DNA of 64,000 nt from Oegoconia quadripuncta (GCA_949316235.1 OX438749.1:20166414-20230413); one strand, 5' to 3'; positions 30,801 through 39,465 are shown, counted from the first letter of the stretch. Translations and numbers: made by a program. Notes: generated from the sequence alone by a model not told the origin.

Positions 30801-32489
30801 GTGGATGGTAGTGTTGGTAGGAGAAGGCCACGGCGAACGTACCATGATCAAATCGGGGTCATTTTAAAGAAAGGCCAAGTCAAGAGTACCCTAAACCGAC
30901 AAGCATGTATGAACAACCTAATGAGAGTGAAGGAAGCAGAAGAGGTGTGTCAGGATCGTAGCAAGTGGAAGTCTGTAGTCTCTGCCTACCCCTACGGGAA
31001 ATAGGCGTGACATTATGTATGTATGTATGTATGTTCTTAGTAAGATGTTCCTTGAAACTACTATTCAAAATTCTTTGTTAACGGGAATTACCCTATAATT
31101 TGATTACGTGAAAGTTAGTATGGGAATATGGTTTCGTTGGCCATATTTTTTCATAGGTTTGAGTCAGAAAATTTTTACAGGACTATAAGTCCTTAATATT
31201 TGATATTAAGTGTAGGTCGATCCGACCTGTCTAGTGACCAATTGTCTTGAAGTTTAGACCGACGGGAACAAGTCGTGACGGGATTATACGATTGGGATTC
31301 CGAACCTCGGAATCAAATCCACAAGTAGAGGATTGGTCCTACGATGTCCGGAACCACACGGCCAATACCGTTGCTTTGTGTATCTGGATATACCTGATAT
31401 TATTGTCAACTTATATTATATTTTCCTTCTTGGTTCACCAGGTCGGAGAGTTGTTCTACGAATCGCACCGTTCCATGAGCAAACTGATGGAGGTATCGTG
31501 TCCAGAAGTAGACCAGTTAGTGGACATCATCAGTGGAGCTTCAGGGGTGTACGGGGCGAGGCTGACGGGAGGAGGATTTGGAGGATGTGCAGTCGCACTG
31601 GTAAGGATTTATGAACGATAATATGAAAATCAATTTGGTAAGTATGTAATGAATGTTCCACACAGTCGGATATTTTGCTACAGTTATACGACGACGACCT
31701 GTTTGGTGTAGTGGTTAGAAATTCTGCTGCTATACCAACAGGTCGCGGGTTCGAATCCCGCTAAGGGCGTATGTTTGTGTGATAAATACAGACATGTGTT
31801 CCCGAGTTATGGATGTTTTACATTTATATGTGTATTTATTTGCAAAAAAAAAAATGTATTTGTGTAGTTTATCAACCATCTGGTATCTATAATACAAGCC
31901 CTAGTTGCTTAGTGTGGAACTAGATGGCGCTGTGTGTATGTGCAAAGATATTTATTTATATAACCAACAATAGTTTAAATTACTGTTATTTTCGAGAATT
32001 TTAAATTATTGATAAACACGACCACTTCTTTTTAATAACCCCCTTCAAAGCTATTTAGGTATTACTGATAATTAGCTTTTAGACTTCGCCAGTGAACTTA
32101 GAGCGATTTTTTTATTTATTCCGTATTTAAAAGAAATCTTGATTTATCCAATAACGCCACTGGGCGGAATAAACCCTCTTAATCTTGATTAGCTGTAAAA
32201 TTTCCTTCAACGTTTGAGATAATTCTGCATGTAAAGCGATATAATCGCACCACCCTGACTTGGTTGCCTAGCCGTGGACTCGTGAAGGTTGTTATGTCCT
32301 CAGGTGTGGTTGTAAAATATCACGTTTCATTAAACTATTTGGCCACGAAAAGATAGACCTTATATTTATTTTCAGGTGAAGAAGAGCCACGTAGAAGAAT
32401 TGAAAAAGAGAATTCTTTCTCAATATAAAGGCAGTCCGACTTTCTTTATCTGCCAGCCGAGTAATGGCGCCAGGGTTGTCAAGTTATAA
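18732..32489 (+). CDS. Galk: Galactokinase (GALK1-type), complete, eight coding exons
   Basis: The product phosphorylates alpha-D-galactose to galactose 1-phosphate with ATP, the first committed step of the cytosolic Leloir pathway. Joining 18732-18899, 21589-21775, 22375-22501, 27008-27133, 28837-29018, 30623-30738, 31442-31600 and 32376-32489 at GT-AG sites gives an uninterrupted frame of 392 codons, a length typical of animal GALK1. Order of motifs: galactokinase signature [13 protein letters not shown] (residues 36-48; Arg38 is the presumed active-site Arg), GHMP ATP-loop [11 protein letters not shown] (about 132-142), CGIMDQ with the presumed catalytic Asp185, and C-terminal GHMP motif LTGGGFGGC (about 343-351). 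The ATG lies directly after a CAG acceptor, so a 5' noncoding exon probably exists upstream and was not located. The protein looks intact, with no stop or frameshift. Introns (0.6-4.5 kb) are heavily loaded with transposon remnants. Confidence 0.95.
18945..19035 (+). repeat. Dispersed repeat in Galk intron 1
   Basis: Shares CGATGCAATGAAGACG, AGGAAAATCAATTTATATGG and TACGATACT with 11455-11575. Confidence 0.5.
19066..19165 (-). repeat. SINE-A 3' fragment
   Basis: ATCCTTAGTCATACACACAG through CCAGATGGTTGATATACTAC is the SINE-A 3' half in minus orientation. The head is missing. Confidence 0.75.
19190..19240 (-). repeat. LINE 3' tail scrap
   Basis: Minus strand GGTTTGCCTGGAAGAGATCG, then TTAGCGATAAGGCCGCC. 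Same tail type as at 3860 and 9990. Confidence 0.5.
19350..19465 (+). repeat. SINE-B 5' fragment
   Basis: GACGATCGATTGGTGTAGTG through CCTGAGTCATGGATGTTTAT. The box-B region is deleted (GCGAAACCCGCGACGGG) compared with other copies. Confidence 0.7.
19984..20140 (+). repeat. Family F dispersed repeat
   Basis: TTTATTCCAAATGGGGTGGT, GATATCCCAAACGTAAGTGT, then CACACGTGACAGGGGGTGA and CGCCGTTAAAACGTACAAAT. Copies at 53205 and 58435 share both ends. Unclassified; no coding frame seen. Confidence 0.6.
20690..20850 (+). repeat. RTE-associated repeat tail
   Basis: CGTCCACTGCTGGACAAAGG, CCTCCCCCAAAGAT, then GGTCTACATCGTGGGGCCCT and a GATGATGATGA tail. This is a very common lepidopteran retroposon end, RTE-type or a SINE using an RTE tail. 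Confidence 0.6.
21190..21470 (-). repeat. SINE-A, full length
   Basis: Minus-strand copy from AAATATCCTTAGACAAACAC to the head CTACACCAAACAGG. It ends about 120 bp upstream of Galk exon 2. Confidence 0.8.
21589..21775 (+). CDS. Galk: Galk coding exon 2 (codons 57-118 plus 1 nt)
   Basis: Acceptor AATTCACAG; the exon reads [14 protein letters not shown] and ends GVVANFP plus the first base of a Gly codon; donor [15 protein letters not shown] is the conserved galactokinase segment. Phase 0 in, phase 1 out. Confidence 0.95.
21905..22310 (+). mobile_element. LINE-K 3' fragment in Galk intron 2
   Basis: CGCCTCCGCAAAGTCAGTAA, TTTAAAGATACTATAAAACA and TTTCGAGTTTCTTGCTTGTC match other LINE-K copies. 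The ORF2 tail is interrupted by stops. Confidence 0.65.
22375..22501 (+). CDS. Galk: Galk coding exon 3
   Basis: Acceptor GCCCAACAG; the exon reads [13 protein letters not shown], then the ATP-phosphate-binding loop [11 protein letters not shown], and ends ALTGHEV plus two bases. The strong donor GTGAGT at 22502 is immediately followed by a T-run from a retroposon insertion. Confidence 0.95.
22508..22640 (-). mobile_element. LINE 3' end abutting the exon 3 donor
   Basis: Poly(T) at 22507-22518 is the poly(A) tail on the minus strand. ATCTCACCTGACGGAAAGTG, CATCCAGTAAATGCCTATTC and GACTTGAAGATCCCAAGGTT correspond to the 3' end of the LINE seen at 40255-40490. Confidence 0.6.
23213..23690 (+). 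mobile_element. LINE-K 3' end with ORF2 C-terminus (intron 3)
   Basis: Coding remnant [18 protein letters not shown], followed by [20 protein letters not shown] and [13 protein letters not shown]. The 3' UTR has CTTGAGTTTCTTGCTCGTTC and the tail is TTTTTTGACTTTGACTTTGA. 5'-truncated; no catalytic motif. Confidence 0.75.
23895..24724 (+). mobile_element. Tc1/mariner-like element with 268-bp inverted repeats, internally deleted
   Basis: The terminal inverted repeats 23895-24162 and 24457-24724 are each 268 bp and start CAGGGCGTCCCAAAGTTATG. I see no difference between them on inspection. TA dinucleotides flank both ends (23893-23894 and 24725-24726), the Tc1/mariner target signature. The 294-bp interior keeps the transposase C-terminus (see 24175). 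Internal deletion makes the element non-autonomous. It lies in Galk intron 3. Confidence 0.85.
24175..24378 (+). pseudogene. Transposase C-terminal remnant
   Basis: One frame reads [15 protein letters not shown], then [11 protein letters not shown], and ends SHFEHLIN with a stop. The D-F-F-x-W-G-Y-x-K-D and HFEHL motifs are typical of the C-terminal part of arthropod mariner/IS630-type transposases. Only 67 codons survive. The catalytic DDE/D domain and DNA-binding domain are gone. Confidence 0.75.
25645..25820 (+). repeat. Family G repeat in Galk intron 3
   Basis: AAAAACCCGACTGCATACTG, GCGTGCGCCATGTTGATTTT and, at the other end, GAGAAACATAACCCTCCTTC with GCAGTCGGGTAA. Confidence 0.6.
26120..26290 (-). 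repeat. LINE-like 3' tail
   Basis: AAAATCATTTTTATTGTGTC, ACAGTGTTACAATATAAGCA and CACACTAGGATTCCCTGTGT resemble a reverse-oriented retroposon 3' end with an AATAAAAATGATTTT-type tail. No coding remnant seen. Confidence 0.4.
26572..26780 (+). repeat. SINE-B, slightly 5'-truncated
   Basis: GTGACCCTGTCAGCGAAACC to GATTGGTGTAAGTGTCCCAT, lacking the first ~20 bp and part of box B. Confidence 0.8.
27008..27133 (+). CDS. Galk: Galk coding exon 4
   Basis: Acceptor ATTTTCAG; the exon reads [18 protein letters not shown], then [16 protein letters not shown], and ends ALLIDC plus AG; donor GTAGCG. It holds the presumed catalytic Asp in GIMDQ (residue 185). Phase 2 in, phase 2 out. Confidence 0.96.
27332..27812. 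repeat. 94-bp minisatellite, five units, in Galk intron 4
   Basis: The marker TAGAACTGCC recurs at 27405, 27499, 27593, 27687 and 27781, exactly 94 bp apart. Each unit contains GGAATTCCAAATTCAAATAG, GCCTTGTTATTC, TTTTTTTCTAGAACTGCC and AACATCAGGTGTGATTGGA. The last block matches the SINE-C 3' region (AACATCAGGTGTGATTGAGG), so the array may have grown from a SINE-C scrap. The first unit has a few extra bases near TTTTAGCTTT. Confidence 0.9.
27966..28547. mobile_element. Harbinger-like MITE with a SINE-A inside
   Basis: Terminal inverted repeats: GGCTGCGTTTCCACCAGAGA with TGTGCGAGG on the left, and the complement of GGCTGCGTTTCCATCAGAGA with CGTGCGAGG on the right. Both ends are flanked by TAA (27963-27965 and 28548-28550), a PIF/Harbinger-type target. 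A SINE-A at about 28207-28470 splits the interior. No transposase remains. Confidence 0.75.
28207..28470 (-). repeat. SINE-A nested in the Harbinger-like MITE
   Basis: Minus orientation, from AATAAACACACAGCGCCATC to the head ACTACACCAAACAGG. Confidence 0.8.
28837..29018 (+). CDS. Galk: Galk coding exon 5
   Basis: Acceptor CTCACTAG at 28836. The exon reads [39 protein letters not shown] and ends AKLGDLK plus one base; donor GTAGGA. A second AG lies 8 nt downstream. Using it would shift the frame into an early stop, so the first AG is the productive one. ITNSNV-like and SEYPxRRxQC are conserved galactokinase segments. Confidence 0.95.
29065..29320 (-). repeat. SINE-A in Galk intron 5
   Basis: AATATCCTTAGACATACACA to the head GGTACACCAAACAGGTCGTC. 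A small deletion lies in the box-A part (GTGGTCAGAGGTACACC). It starts only about 46 bp after the exon 5 donor. Confidence 0.8.
29765..30055 (-). repeat. SINE-C in Galk intron 5
   Basis: T-run, TGCACGACGGGTTCATACTT, body, then a shortened head (a deletion removes the ACCAACCAAACC segment) ending CCACGGAGGCGGTTA. Confidence 0.8.
30623..30738 (+). CDS. Galk: Galk coding exon 6
   Basis: Acceptor CCTTCCACAG; the exon reads [38 protein letters not shown]; donor GTAAAC. The [12 protein letters not shown] segment matches the RARHVVGEIxRT helix of GALK1. Phase 1 in, phase 0 out. Confidence 0.94.
30774..31034 (+). mobile_element. RTE-like LINE 3' end in Galk intron 6
   Basis: Coding remnant: [20 protein letters not shown], then [20 protein letters not shown] and [16 protein letters not shown] with a stop at 31002-31004. 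The tail is (TATG)n at 31015-31034. This is the C-terminus plus microsatellite tail of an RTE-type non-LTR element. It starts about 35 bp after the exon 6 donor. Confidence 0.75.
31442..31600 (+). CDS. Galk: Galk coding exon 7
   Basis: Acceptor GTTCACCAG; the exon reads [40 protein letters not shown], then [13 protein letters not shown]; donor GTAAGG. ESHRS, SCPExDQLV and GGGFGGC are GALK1 hallmarks, the last being the third GHMP motif. Phase 0 on both sides. Confidence 0.96.
31689..31970 (+). repeat. SINE-A, full length, in Galk intron 7
   Basis: Head GACCTGTTTGGTGTAGTGGT, box B GCGGGTTCGAATCCCGCTAA, 3' end AACTAGATGGCGCTGTGTGT, then ATTTATTTAT. Best sense-strand reference copy in the window. 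Confidence 0.85.
32376..32489 (+). CDS. Galk: Galk coding exon 8 and stop
   Basis: Acceptor TTATTTTCAG; the exon reads [37 protein letters not shown] and a TAA. It matches the GALK1 C-terminus pattern (a YxGxxTFYLSQPxxGAKVL-like sequence). Confidence 0.94.
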   Translation: MKKSHVEELKKRILSQYKGSPTFFICQPSNGARVVKL

Positions 32490-32574
32490 TATTTAAGGCT
32501 AGAATTTAAGGTAAATGTGGTCGTAAACGTATGCAAATGGGTAAAAAACTTTAATCGGTGCTAATTATCTCCTA

Positions 32575-32580
32575 AATAAA
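32575..32580 (+). terminator. Galk polyadenylation signal
   Basis: AATAAA 86 bp after the stop codon, within CCTAAATAAATAAATAA, which provides overlapping hexamers. It is the first canonical signal after the stop. Confidence 0.6.
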
Positions 32581-32643
32581 TAAATAATTAGATCAATATA
32601 TAAGTATAGTACAGTACATATATACAGTACGTACATAGATACA

Positions 32644-33150
32644 CGGTGAATTTGAATTCGTGTAATTCCCACTCCTCTCACTCCTGATTACGAATTACTT
32701 TCCCCAAGGAACTATAGTCAAGTTCCATTAAAAAATTTTCAATTACCCTTACAAAGTAAAGAAAGAAAGAAAGAAAGAAAGAAAAATTCTTTATTGTACA
32801 CAGCTTAAAAATATACACAGTGACATTATTCTAACAGGTGTACAAAGGCGGTCTTATCGCCATTTAATAAGTAAACCATTCTGAAAACATGTTTACTATG
32901 GAAGTCCAACAATTTTCGGCTGAATTCGGCTATCGTTCCCAGTGGAAAGTTATTCGTAATCAGGAGTGGTGTCACCTGCCGAAAATTGTTGGACTTCCAT
33001 ACTAAAGGGGGTTTCAGAATGGTTTATTTTGTATGGGCAATCGAAATTGTTTTGATCGAATTCAACAATGGTTCCTTGGGGAAAGTTGTTCGTAATCAGG
33101 AGTGGAGTCATCAGTTAATGGGAATTACACGAATTGAAATTCACCCTGTA
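32644..33150. mobile_element. M2 MITE, composite, interrupted
   Basis: Left end GGTGAATTTGAATTCGTGTA and right end ending AATTGAAATTCACCCTG, with ATTCCC inside, are M2 terminal repeats. Inside are a (GAAA)n tract (32757-32784), a reversed LINE tail (32785-32870; TTCTTTATTGTACACAGC and GGCGGTCTTATCGCC), and an internal palindrome around GGAAGTCCAACAATTTTCGG (32909 and 32978). It looks like M2 with further insertions or a partial duplication. Confidence 0.6.
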
Positions 33151-33297
33151 TACAGTAGAAAAGTAGAAAATGCAATAATATACTAGGACAAAAATTTGAA
33201 AATTCGGATTTTCACAAAAAATTTGTTAATCGAATGAGTAAATGATACTGAATACCCCAATTTTTTTTTTGGTAATTAAAATGTAGTGGTGTATATA

Positions 33298-33920
33298 CCG
33301 GATGAGTTTTTTTTACTGTAAGGAAAAAAATAGGGCATATTAGGTAAGTGACATAGAAGTTATTGGCAGAGGTAGTTTAATTTTTTTTTCAAAAAGGCCT
33401 ACCCAAAATTGATATGCGACTGGCGGTATTCGTAGGGTTCCTATAATGCGAAATTTATTTAGAAGTCATATATTCTCCAAATTTTCTTTATTAATTTAAT
33501 TTAATGATGTAATTATGCGGAATAGGCTACAAATGCGACCGTCAAATGACACAATAAAAAAAAATTACCTATGCCAAATTTATTTTGACGACCGATTGGT
33601 GTAGTGGATAGTCACCGTATCAGCGAAACCAACGGTTGCGGGTTCGAATCCCGCGAGGGGTAAATGTTTGTATGATGAATACGAACATTTATTCCCGAGT
33701 CTTGGATGTTTATATAAATATTTATGTATGTTTATCCGTTATCTAGTATCCATAGCACAAGCTTTGCTTAGTTTGGGACTAGATGATTGGTGTAAGTGTC
33801 CGAAATATTTATTTATTTATTTATTTCACTTAGTAATAATGAGGTCAAGTACCAACCCGTTGTGCATAAAAAAAAATATATACCCTATTTTTGTCCTTAC
33901 GGTAAAAAAACTCATCCGGT
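33298..33920. mobile_element. M3 MITE, complete, with SINE-B inside
   Basis: Terminal inverted repeats: ACCGGATGAGTTTTTTTTAC with TGTAAGGAAAA on the left, and the complement of the same on the right (TCCTTACGGTAAAAAAACTC, ATCCGGT). A SINE-B (33588-33825) and a SINE-C poly(A) end (33838-33873) occupy the interior. A diverged partial copy is at 7850-8130. Confidence 0.7.
33588..33825 (+). repeat. SINE-B nested in M3
   Basis: Well-preserved head (ACCGATTGGTGTAGTGGATA, GGTTCGAATCCCGCGAGGGG) and complete 3' end with ATTTATTTATTTATTT. Confidence 0.85.
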
Positions 33921-34086
33921 ATAAATATAATTATTTATAATAAACTGGATAGGCGTATGGCCACAATTTCACCTGATAGAAAGACTTATGTGACTACTCA
34001 TCCTCTATAAATCTCATCATGTGATCGCAGCTCATCAATAAGTGAAGATCATTCCAAGCAAAGTCTCTACTAGTAGCTTGATATGC

Positions 34087-34215
34087 GCGATAAACGTTTA
34101 TGTCGCGTGACATAATATTTGTCCTGCTCATTCGCTTGGACGAAATATACAACTACCCCACTCTCACACCTACGTCGCGCGAGATCCTAAACGATATCGC
34201 TAAGGGGCTGAACGA
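34087..34215 (+). repeat. Second copy of the TGTCGCG-ended repeat
   Basis: TATTTGTCCTGCTCATTCGC and TTGGACGAAATATACAACTA are shared with 5115-5215. The end CCTACGTCGCGCGAGAT with AACGATATCGC is better kept here. Confidence 0.65.
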
Positions 34216-34221
34216 TACTAT

Positions 34222-34555
34222 ACGAAGATACTATAAAACAGAAACTTATTAAGAAAGCATATTAAAAAATATCAGATTATTTAGATGATAAACAATCATG
34301 GACATAACCAGCCCGTTCGTATAACCAGGCTATTTCACAATTAATAATGAAATATTATAACATAAAATAATAATTAATAATTTTGTAAGATAGAAACCTT
34401 TTTTTTAAAGAGCGACCTCTCGAGTTTCTTGCTTGTTCTTCTCAGGGGGAAATTGCCTTTTGAACAAGCAGTAGCTTTAAAAATGTAAAATCTGACTATT
34501 TAAGTGTACCCTGTGTACCTACAAAATAAAGCATATTTTGATTTTGATCTTGATC
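34222..34555 (+). mobile_element. LINE-K 3' fragment
   Basis: GATACTATAAAACAGAAACT, TCTCGAGTTTCTTGCTTGTT and a TTTTGATTTTGATCTTGATC tail. Coding part broken by stops. Confidence 0.7.
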
Positions 34556-34861
34556 ATAATTTTGTCAGTTGTCAGTCGCGGATGATGCTCGTGTAGATTA
34601 CAATTTCTTTTGATTGTATCATCAACTACGTACCGTCATCTTAAGTATGCCGCCAATTAGCATAATTGTGTTCCGGCTGCATAAGATGTTTGAAATAGTC
34701 ATAGTCACCATTTAACATATAACAAATTTCTATACACGTCAGTTGAAATTTTAAATAGTTCATGATAATATTAGGCAATGTAATTAAATACATAAAAATA
34801 TAAAATAGTGTCAATTTATGTGTCATTATTATGATAACTGAAATTGTAGGTATTGTGTAAC

Positions 34862-35105
34862 GACTGACTGGTTAGAAACTCTGACCACTATACCAAAACG
34901 TCGCGGGTTCGAATCCCGCTAGGGGCATGGTAGTATGATGAATACAGACATGTCTTCCCGAGTTATGGATGTTTTTCATTTATATATGTATGTATATATT
35001 TGTGTAGTTTATCAACCATCTGGTATCCATAACACAAGCTTCTAGATGCTTAGTGTGGAGCTAGATGGCGCTGTGTGTATGTGCAAAGATATTTATTTAT
35101 TATTT
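34862..35105 (+). repeat. SINE-A
   Basis: TGGTTAGAAACTCTGACCAC to GCTAGATGGCGCTGTGTGTA. The first part of box A is damaged (GACTGACTGG). Confidence 0.8.
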
Positions 35106-36120
35106 ATTTAGTATTATATTTCTACAAACGTTTAATTTAGTTTGATATTGTACCGAGTACCCGGAATTCATCATTCCACAGTACCATTCTGTTCATCAAG
35201 ATTTGTTTACTCTAGTATACATTGTTTTAAACTGTAGTTACTTTCTTGAGTAAATTTTTTTGCGGTGTCGTGCTTGATGAATAATCGCATTTATTTATTT
35301 ATTATTGAATATTGTGCAACAAAAATCGGTGACTGTAAGTAAGCAGTAAGTTCAATACTCTGATAATTATATCAGAGTATTTAGTTACATTAGAAACACC
35401 AAGACATGTCAGAAAGTTCAATAATTATGATATGTTTACCTTGCTCTTTGGAAAGGTCTCAGGAAGGGGAAGACTAAACGAAGAACTCTCCTCGTAGTCC
35501 AATTTAACTCCACATCCTGACTAATGTCAGGATTCAGACAGGAATATATATAATCAGGTACCTAAGAAGATTTATATATTAATATAAAAATATATTTGGA
35601 TGTTTGCTAAACTATAGGTAATGTAATGTAATGTAATGATTGTACCTATGTATTAAACTTTATACGTAAAATAATGCTTTGTTATTTTTGGATGTTTTTA
35701 TATTAAAAAATTATTGTTTAATAAAATGTTGTGTATTATTTATGTATTTATAAAATCACTGATCTGATGAAGGACGTTATAATGAAACCTCGTCGGAACG
35801 GTCGAGGTTTTTATCTCGAAAAATAGCAACTTCAGTTGTGGAAGCGCTATCATACGGAACCCCCAATTTCATTGTTGGGCTGGCGATGGTGTTAACAACC
35901 GGAATACAACAATGCTATGAACATTTGGTAGCATACTTACATAAAACCAAACCAAGTACTAAATGTGTGCTTTGACGGTCTCCAGCCATCGTGGTTTGAA
36001 CCGTAGAGCTTTCTTCAGTCAGATGTAAAGTAATAATTGTCTTTGTAATAATAAATTTATATTCTTTTACACTGAAAGACTCCACATTATATTTCTTCCC
36101 TTGATTGTTAATATCGACTT
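35106..36120. other. No gene recognised
   Basis: AT-rich sequence with short (TAATG)n at 35615-35636. The diverged CGGAACCCCCAATTTCATTG region near 35856 may be an old SINE-C remnant. Confidence 0.4.
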
Positions 36121-36124
36121 GGAT

Positions 36125-36358
36125 ATCTAACTAATATTATAAATGCGAAAATTTGGATGTTTGTTTGTTTATTTGTTGCTAAATCACGGCGAAACGGATT
36201 AATGGATTTGGATGAAATTGGGTAAATAGATAGAATATACCCTAGATTAAGGCATAGGATATTATTATCCTGATAAAGTGAGTAGTTCCCGCGGGATAAA
36301 CAAATTTCCGCGATAAAGTTATTCCACGCAGGCGAAGCCGCGGGCGGAAAGCTAGTTA
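36125..36358 (-). repeat. Common lepidopteran interspersed repeat (AACTAGCTTTCCGCC end)
   Basis: Plus-strand ends are TAATATTATAAATGCGAAAA and CGCAGGCGAAGCCGCGGGCG with GAAAGCTAGTT. The interior includes CGGCGAAACGGATTAATGGA. This is a frequently seen non-autonomous repeat in Lepidoptera. Its class cannot be fixed from this copy. Confidence 0.6.
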
Positions 36359-36464
36359 TTTTATAATTATACTAACAATCAAACAAACTTCCAACCTACA
36401 AATTCTTCCATCTATATCTTTAACTTAAAAACAAACTGCTATAACTTTTCTCATATCCCCAGGG

Positions 36465-36730
36465 ATCGATCGGGTTCGATCCCCAGCGGGGTACATGTTT
36501 AGTACTCGGTTTGGTTGGTGGTAGGGCATTTTAAATGTCCGCCTGGCTAGCTACCACCATCTTATCTAAATCTGCCGCCAAACAGCAATGTTAATAGCAT
36601 TGTTGTGTTCCGGTTGTCAGAGATAAGATAGTCAGTTTTGGGTCAGTACGCTTCCATCACAGACCTCATCTTCACTTAACATCAGGTGTGATTGAGGTCA
36701 AGTGCAACCCGTTGTGCATAAAAAAAAATA
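36465..36730 (+). repeat. SINE-C, lacking part of the head
   Basis: Begins at GGTTCGATCCCCAGCGGGGT and runs to ACCCGTTGTGCATAAAAAAA. The GGGTTTCCGG segment is shortened (CAGTTTTGGGTCAGTACGC). Confidence 0.8.
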
Positions 36731-36829
36731 AGCTGATTTCAAAACAATTCAAATAAAAGAATAATTAATATTCGCGGCTCAGAAAGTTCCAATTAGAAAT
36801 ATACAATCTTACAGTACCCTATTGGGAAT

Positions 36830-36888
36830 CAAATCCGCGACCTATGTTTCGTAAACCTTGTATATATCGAGTCACGGAGGCGGTTACA
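36830..36888 (-). repeat. SINE-C head, isolated and diverged
   Basis: GGGAATCAAATCCGCGACCT to CGAGTCACGGAGGCGGTT. The anticodon-like region is changed. Confidence 0.55.
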
Positions 36889-37729
36889 CTATAGTATTTA
36901 AGTTACGAAAACTTTTATGCATGTTATGTTTAAGCCTATTGATAATGTGTCATAATGTGATGATTACGTCAGTTCATAAGTAGAGCATGATATATCTTAT
37001 ACATAATGATAAACCCCAAGCCGTGTTACCAACTCCTCAAAAATACCCCTTTTTAGGGGTAACGAGACGAAATACCCCTAAATAGCCCTAAATCCAGTAA
37101 TTATTTCCAGATCTATTTAAATATTTTTTTCTCCTCCTAGACAGATTGATTTGGTGGGATGTAACATTATTTTATACCCCTAAAAGAGCCCTAAATAAAT
37201 TTGGGCTCTAAAAAGCCCAATTGGAAAATTGCCGCCTTTTTGGGGCCAAAAGCCCAAAATTGGGAAGCCTGCCACAAGTGATTTGCTTGTGAAACAAACA
37301 TATTTAGCGAACAGGTTCCTTCTAATTTATTCATAGCCTTCAGCTTCAATTATGTTCATTCTGCTATTAGGGCATTGAACTCTGGGGTGACGCGCCTTGT
37401 GATTAAATTTAGGTATCTATCGGACTTCATCTACGGGTGTTAACGCCAGCGATATTTCCCGCCAGCGATATTTCCTAATAAATAATAAGTAATTCGATAA
37501 TTCAAACACGAGAGAGAACAAAATGGCGAGTGTCATGACCGCTTGCTTAACGAAAACGAATAGCGGGTATTAATGCACGACCGCTTGGCCCACCGAAATG
37601 ACGAATACGGCACCGAAATGATGAATGGTTATATACTCACTAAATTGGACTGCCATAAGGCCCGCCTGTGCCATATCGAACAGTATATCTTGTATTATAT
37701 TATACTTTAAATATCTTAAACGGATTTCA

Positions 37730-38052
37730 AACATAACCTAAAATTTTTTTGTTAAAAAATAAATATGCGTGTGAGCAGTTTTGATGTATAGATATTTGAG
37801 TCTCAGTACCTATTCTCTTCATGGTTTTATGACTTTGTTTAATGTTTATAATTCCAATATTTTGCGGACGCCATCGCCATGTTCGATTTTTTATCATACA
37901 ATGTATCCTATGACACTAAACACTATAAAGACGAATCGAACGACAACTTGCACTTCAAAATCGGTTGAGCCGTTAAGGCTACAAGAGGTAACTTAGAACA
38001 TACATACATACATACTCGAAAAACATTACCCTCTTTTGGGGCTGTCGGGTAA
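37730..38052 (+). repeat. Family G repeat, long copy
   Basis: GCGGACGCCATCGCCATGTT, TTTTATCATACAATGTATCC, GACGAATCGAACGACAACTT, CGGTTGAGCCGTTAAGGCTA, then CATACATACATACTCGAAAA and CTGTCGGGTAA. It is the most complete plus-strand copy and overlaps a meaningless 71-codon frame. Confidence 0.6.
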
Positions 38053-38322
38053 CAAGACAAAGAGCATCCAACACTACGAACGAGGTAAACATCAAGGCTA
38101 CTCCATGAAAAGCACCAACTTAATCAATTACCTCTATCTGTTATTATTCGAAGCCCTCGGGCCTGAGAGCAATAACTTACGTTATTGTATTAACACAGCA
38201 TTATAATTATATTATCCTTAACCGGTATCGTCTTTTTAACATTTACGACCTCAAAGGCTTGCTTGTTCTTATTAAGTTGTGATATAAGAAGGATTATAGG
38301 AAGTTACATCATACCTAAAAGT

Positions 38323-38608
38323 GTCGGTGGCTCAGCGGTTAAGAGGTCTCCCAATTTGGGAGGTCCGGGTTAGATTCCCAGGCAGCCCATGTATCAATGA
38401 GTTTTTAAATTTAATTTAATTATTTATGTTCATTTATCCGACTGCTCTTAAAACGGTGAAGGAAAACATCATGAGGAAACCTACATGGCTGAGAAATACA
38501 CACGCATATGCCAGCGCGGTAGACTACGTCCCGTACTCCCTCATTATACGAGGGAAGGCCTATATCCCTGCAGTAGGATGTTTACGGGCTGATAATGATA
38601 AGAGCGTG
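38323..38608 (+). repeat. SINE-D
   Basis: GTCGGTGGCTCAGCGGTTAA to GGATGTTTACGGGCTGATAA. Part of the GAAGTCCCCAACCC segment is deleted. Confidence 0.8.
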
Positions 38609-39194
38609 ACGACATTATATAGATTACTATAGCAGTAGCATCCAGAAAGAGTATACAATACGTTATGTAATAAGAACCCTGTTGGAACCTCAAATGGCTT
38701 GAAGTGTTCAAAAACATAATCTTTTTTTCAGTTATCCGACTGAAAAAAAGGCAATAACTTCTGTTCTACGACGCGTTTGAAACATTAGAAAAACTGCTTC
38801 CGAGATCTGCATGATTGGTGTATACCTCTGTGAAAGGTACCTAGCAAATTACAACTAAATGGAGAAGAAGTAGATTTGACTCAGAGAACAGAACTAACGA
38901 ACGAACCAGTGGGAAGAAAAATTCCCACTAGTTCTGCCGCCAGAACTAATCACCAGAACAGATGGGAATAGACGAAAATTTTAGACTCTATGATTGACTA
39001 GAATGTATATGTCGTGCCGTACAAAGAGGTTAACCCGAGGGCGGAAAGTAGCTAGAGGTGGTCATTACTCCACTGACAAGAGCATAGCTCTAAAATCCAA
39101 GAAGAAGTTTGACTGGATACGCGTATGGCCAAAGTCAAAAATGCTTTATTTTGTACGTTACACAGGGTACACTTAAAATAGTCAATTTTACATT

Positions 39195-39465
39195 TTTTTA
39201 GCTACTGCTGGTTCAAATCGCAATTTTCCCCTGAGAAGAACAATCAAGAAAATCGAGGGGTTGCTCTTTTAAAAACGTGTTTATTACAAAGGGGTTTTTA
39301 TATTTCATTATTAATTGCGAAATAGCCTGGCATGCTGACGATCTCTTAAAATAGTCCGATATTTCTTAATATGCTTTCTTAACAAGTTTCTGTTTTATAG
39401 TATCTTTAAATTTATTGAAAAGAAGATTTTGTATATAAACAGGAACCTTATTGACCACAACCTCA
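39195..39465 (-). mobile_element. LINE-K 3' fragment
   Basis: Minus-strand match: AAGAACAATCAAGAAAATCG on plus is the complement of the GTTTCTTGCTTGTTCTTC region, followed by complements of AAGAAAGCATATTAAGAAAT and of the ATACTATAAAACAGAAACTT block. Confidence 0.6.
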
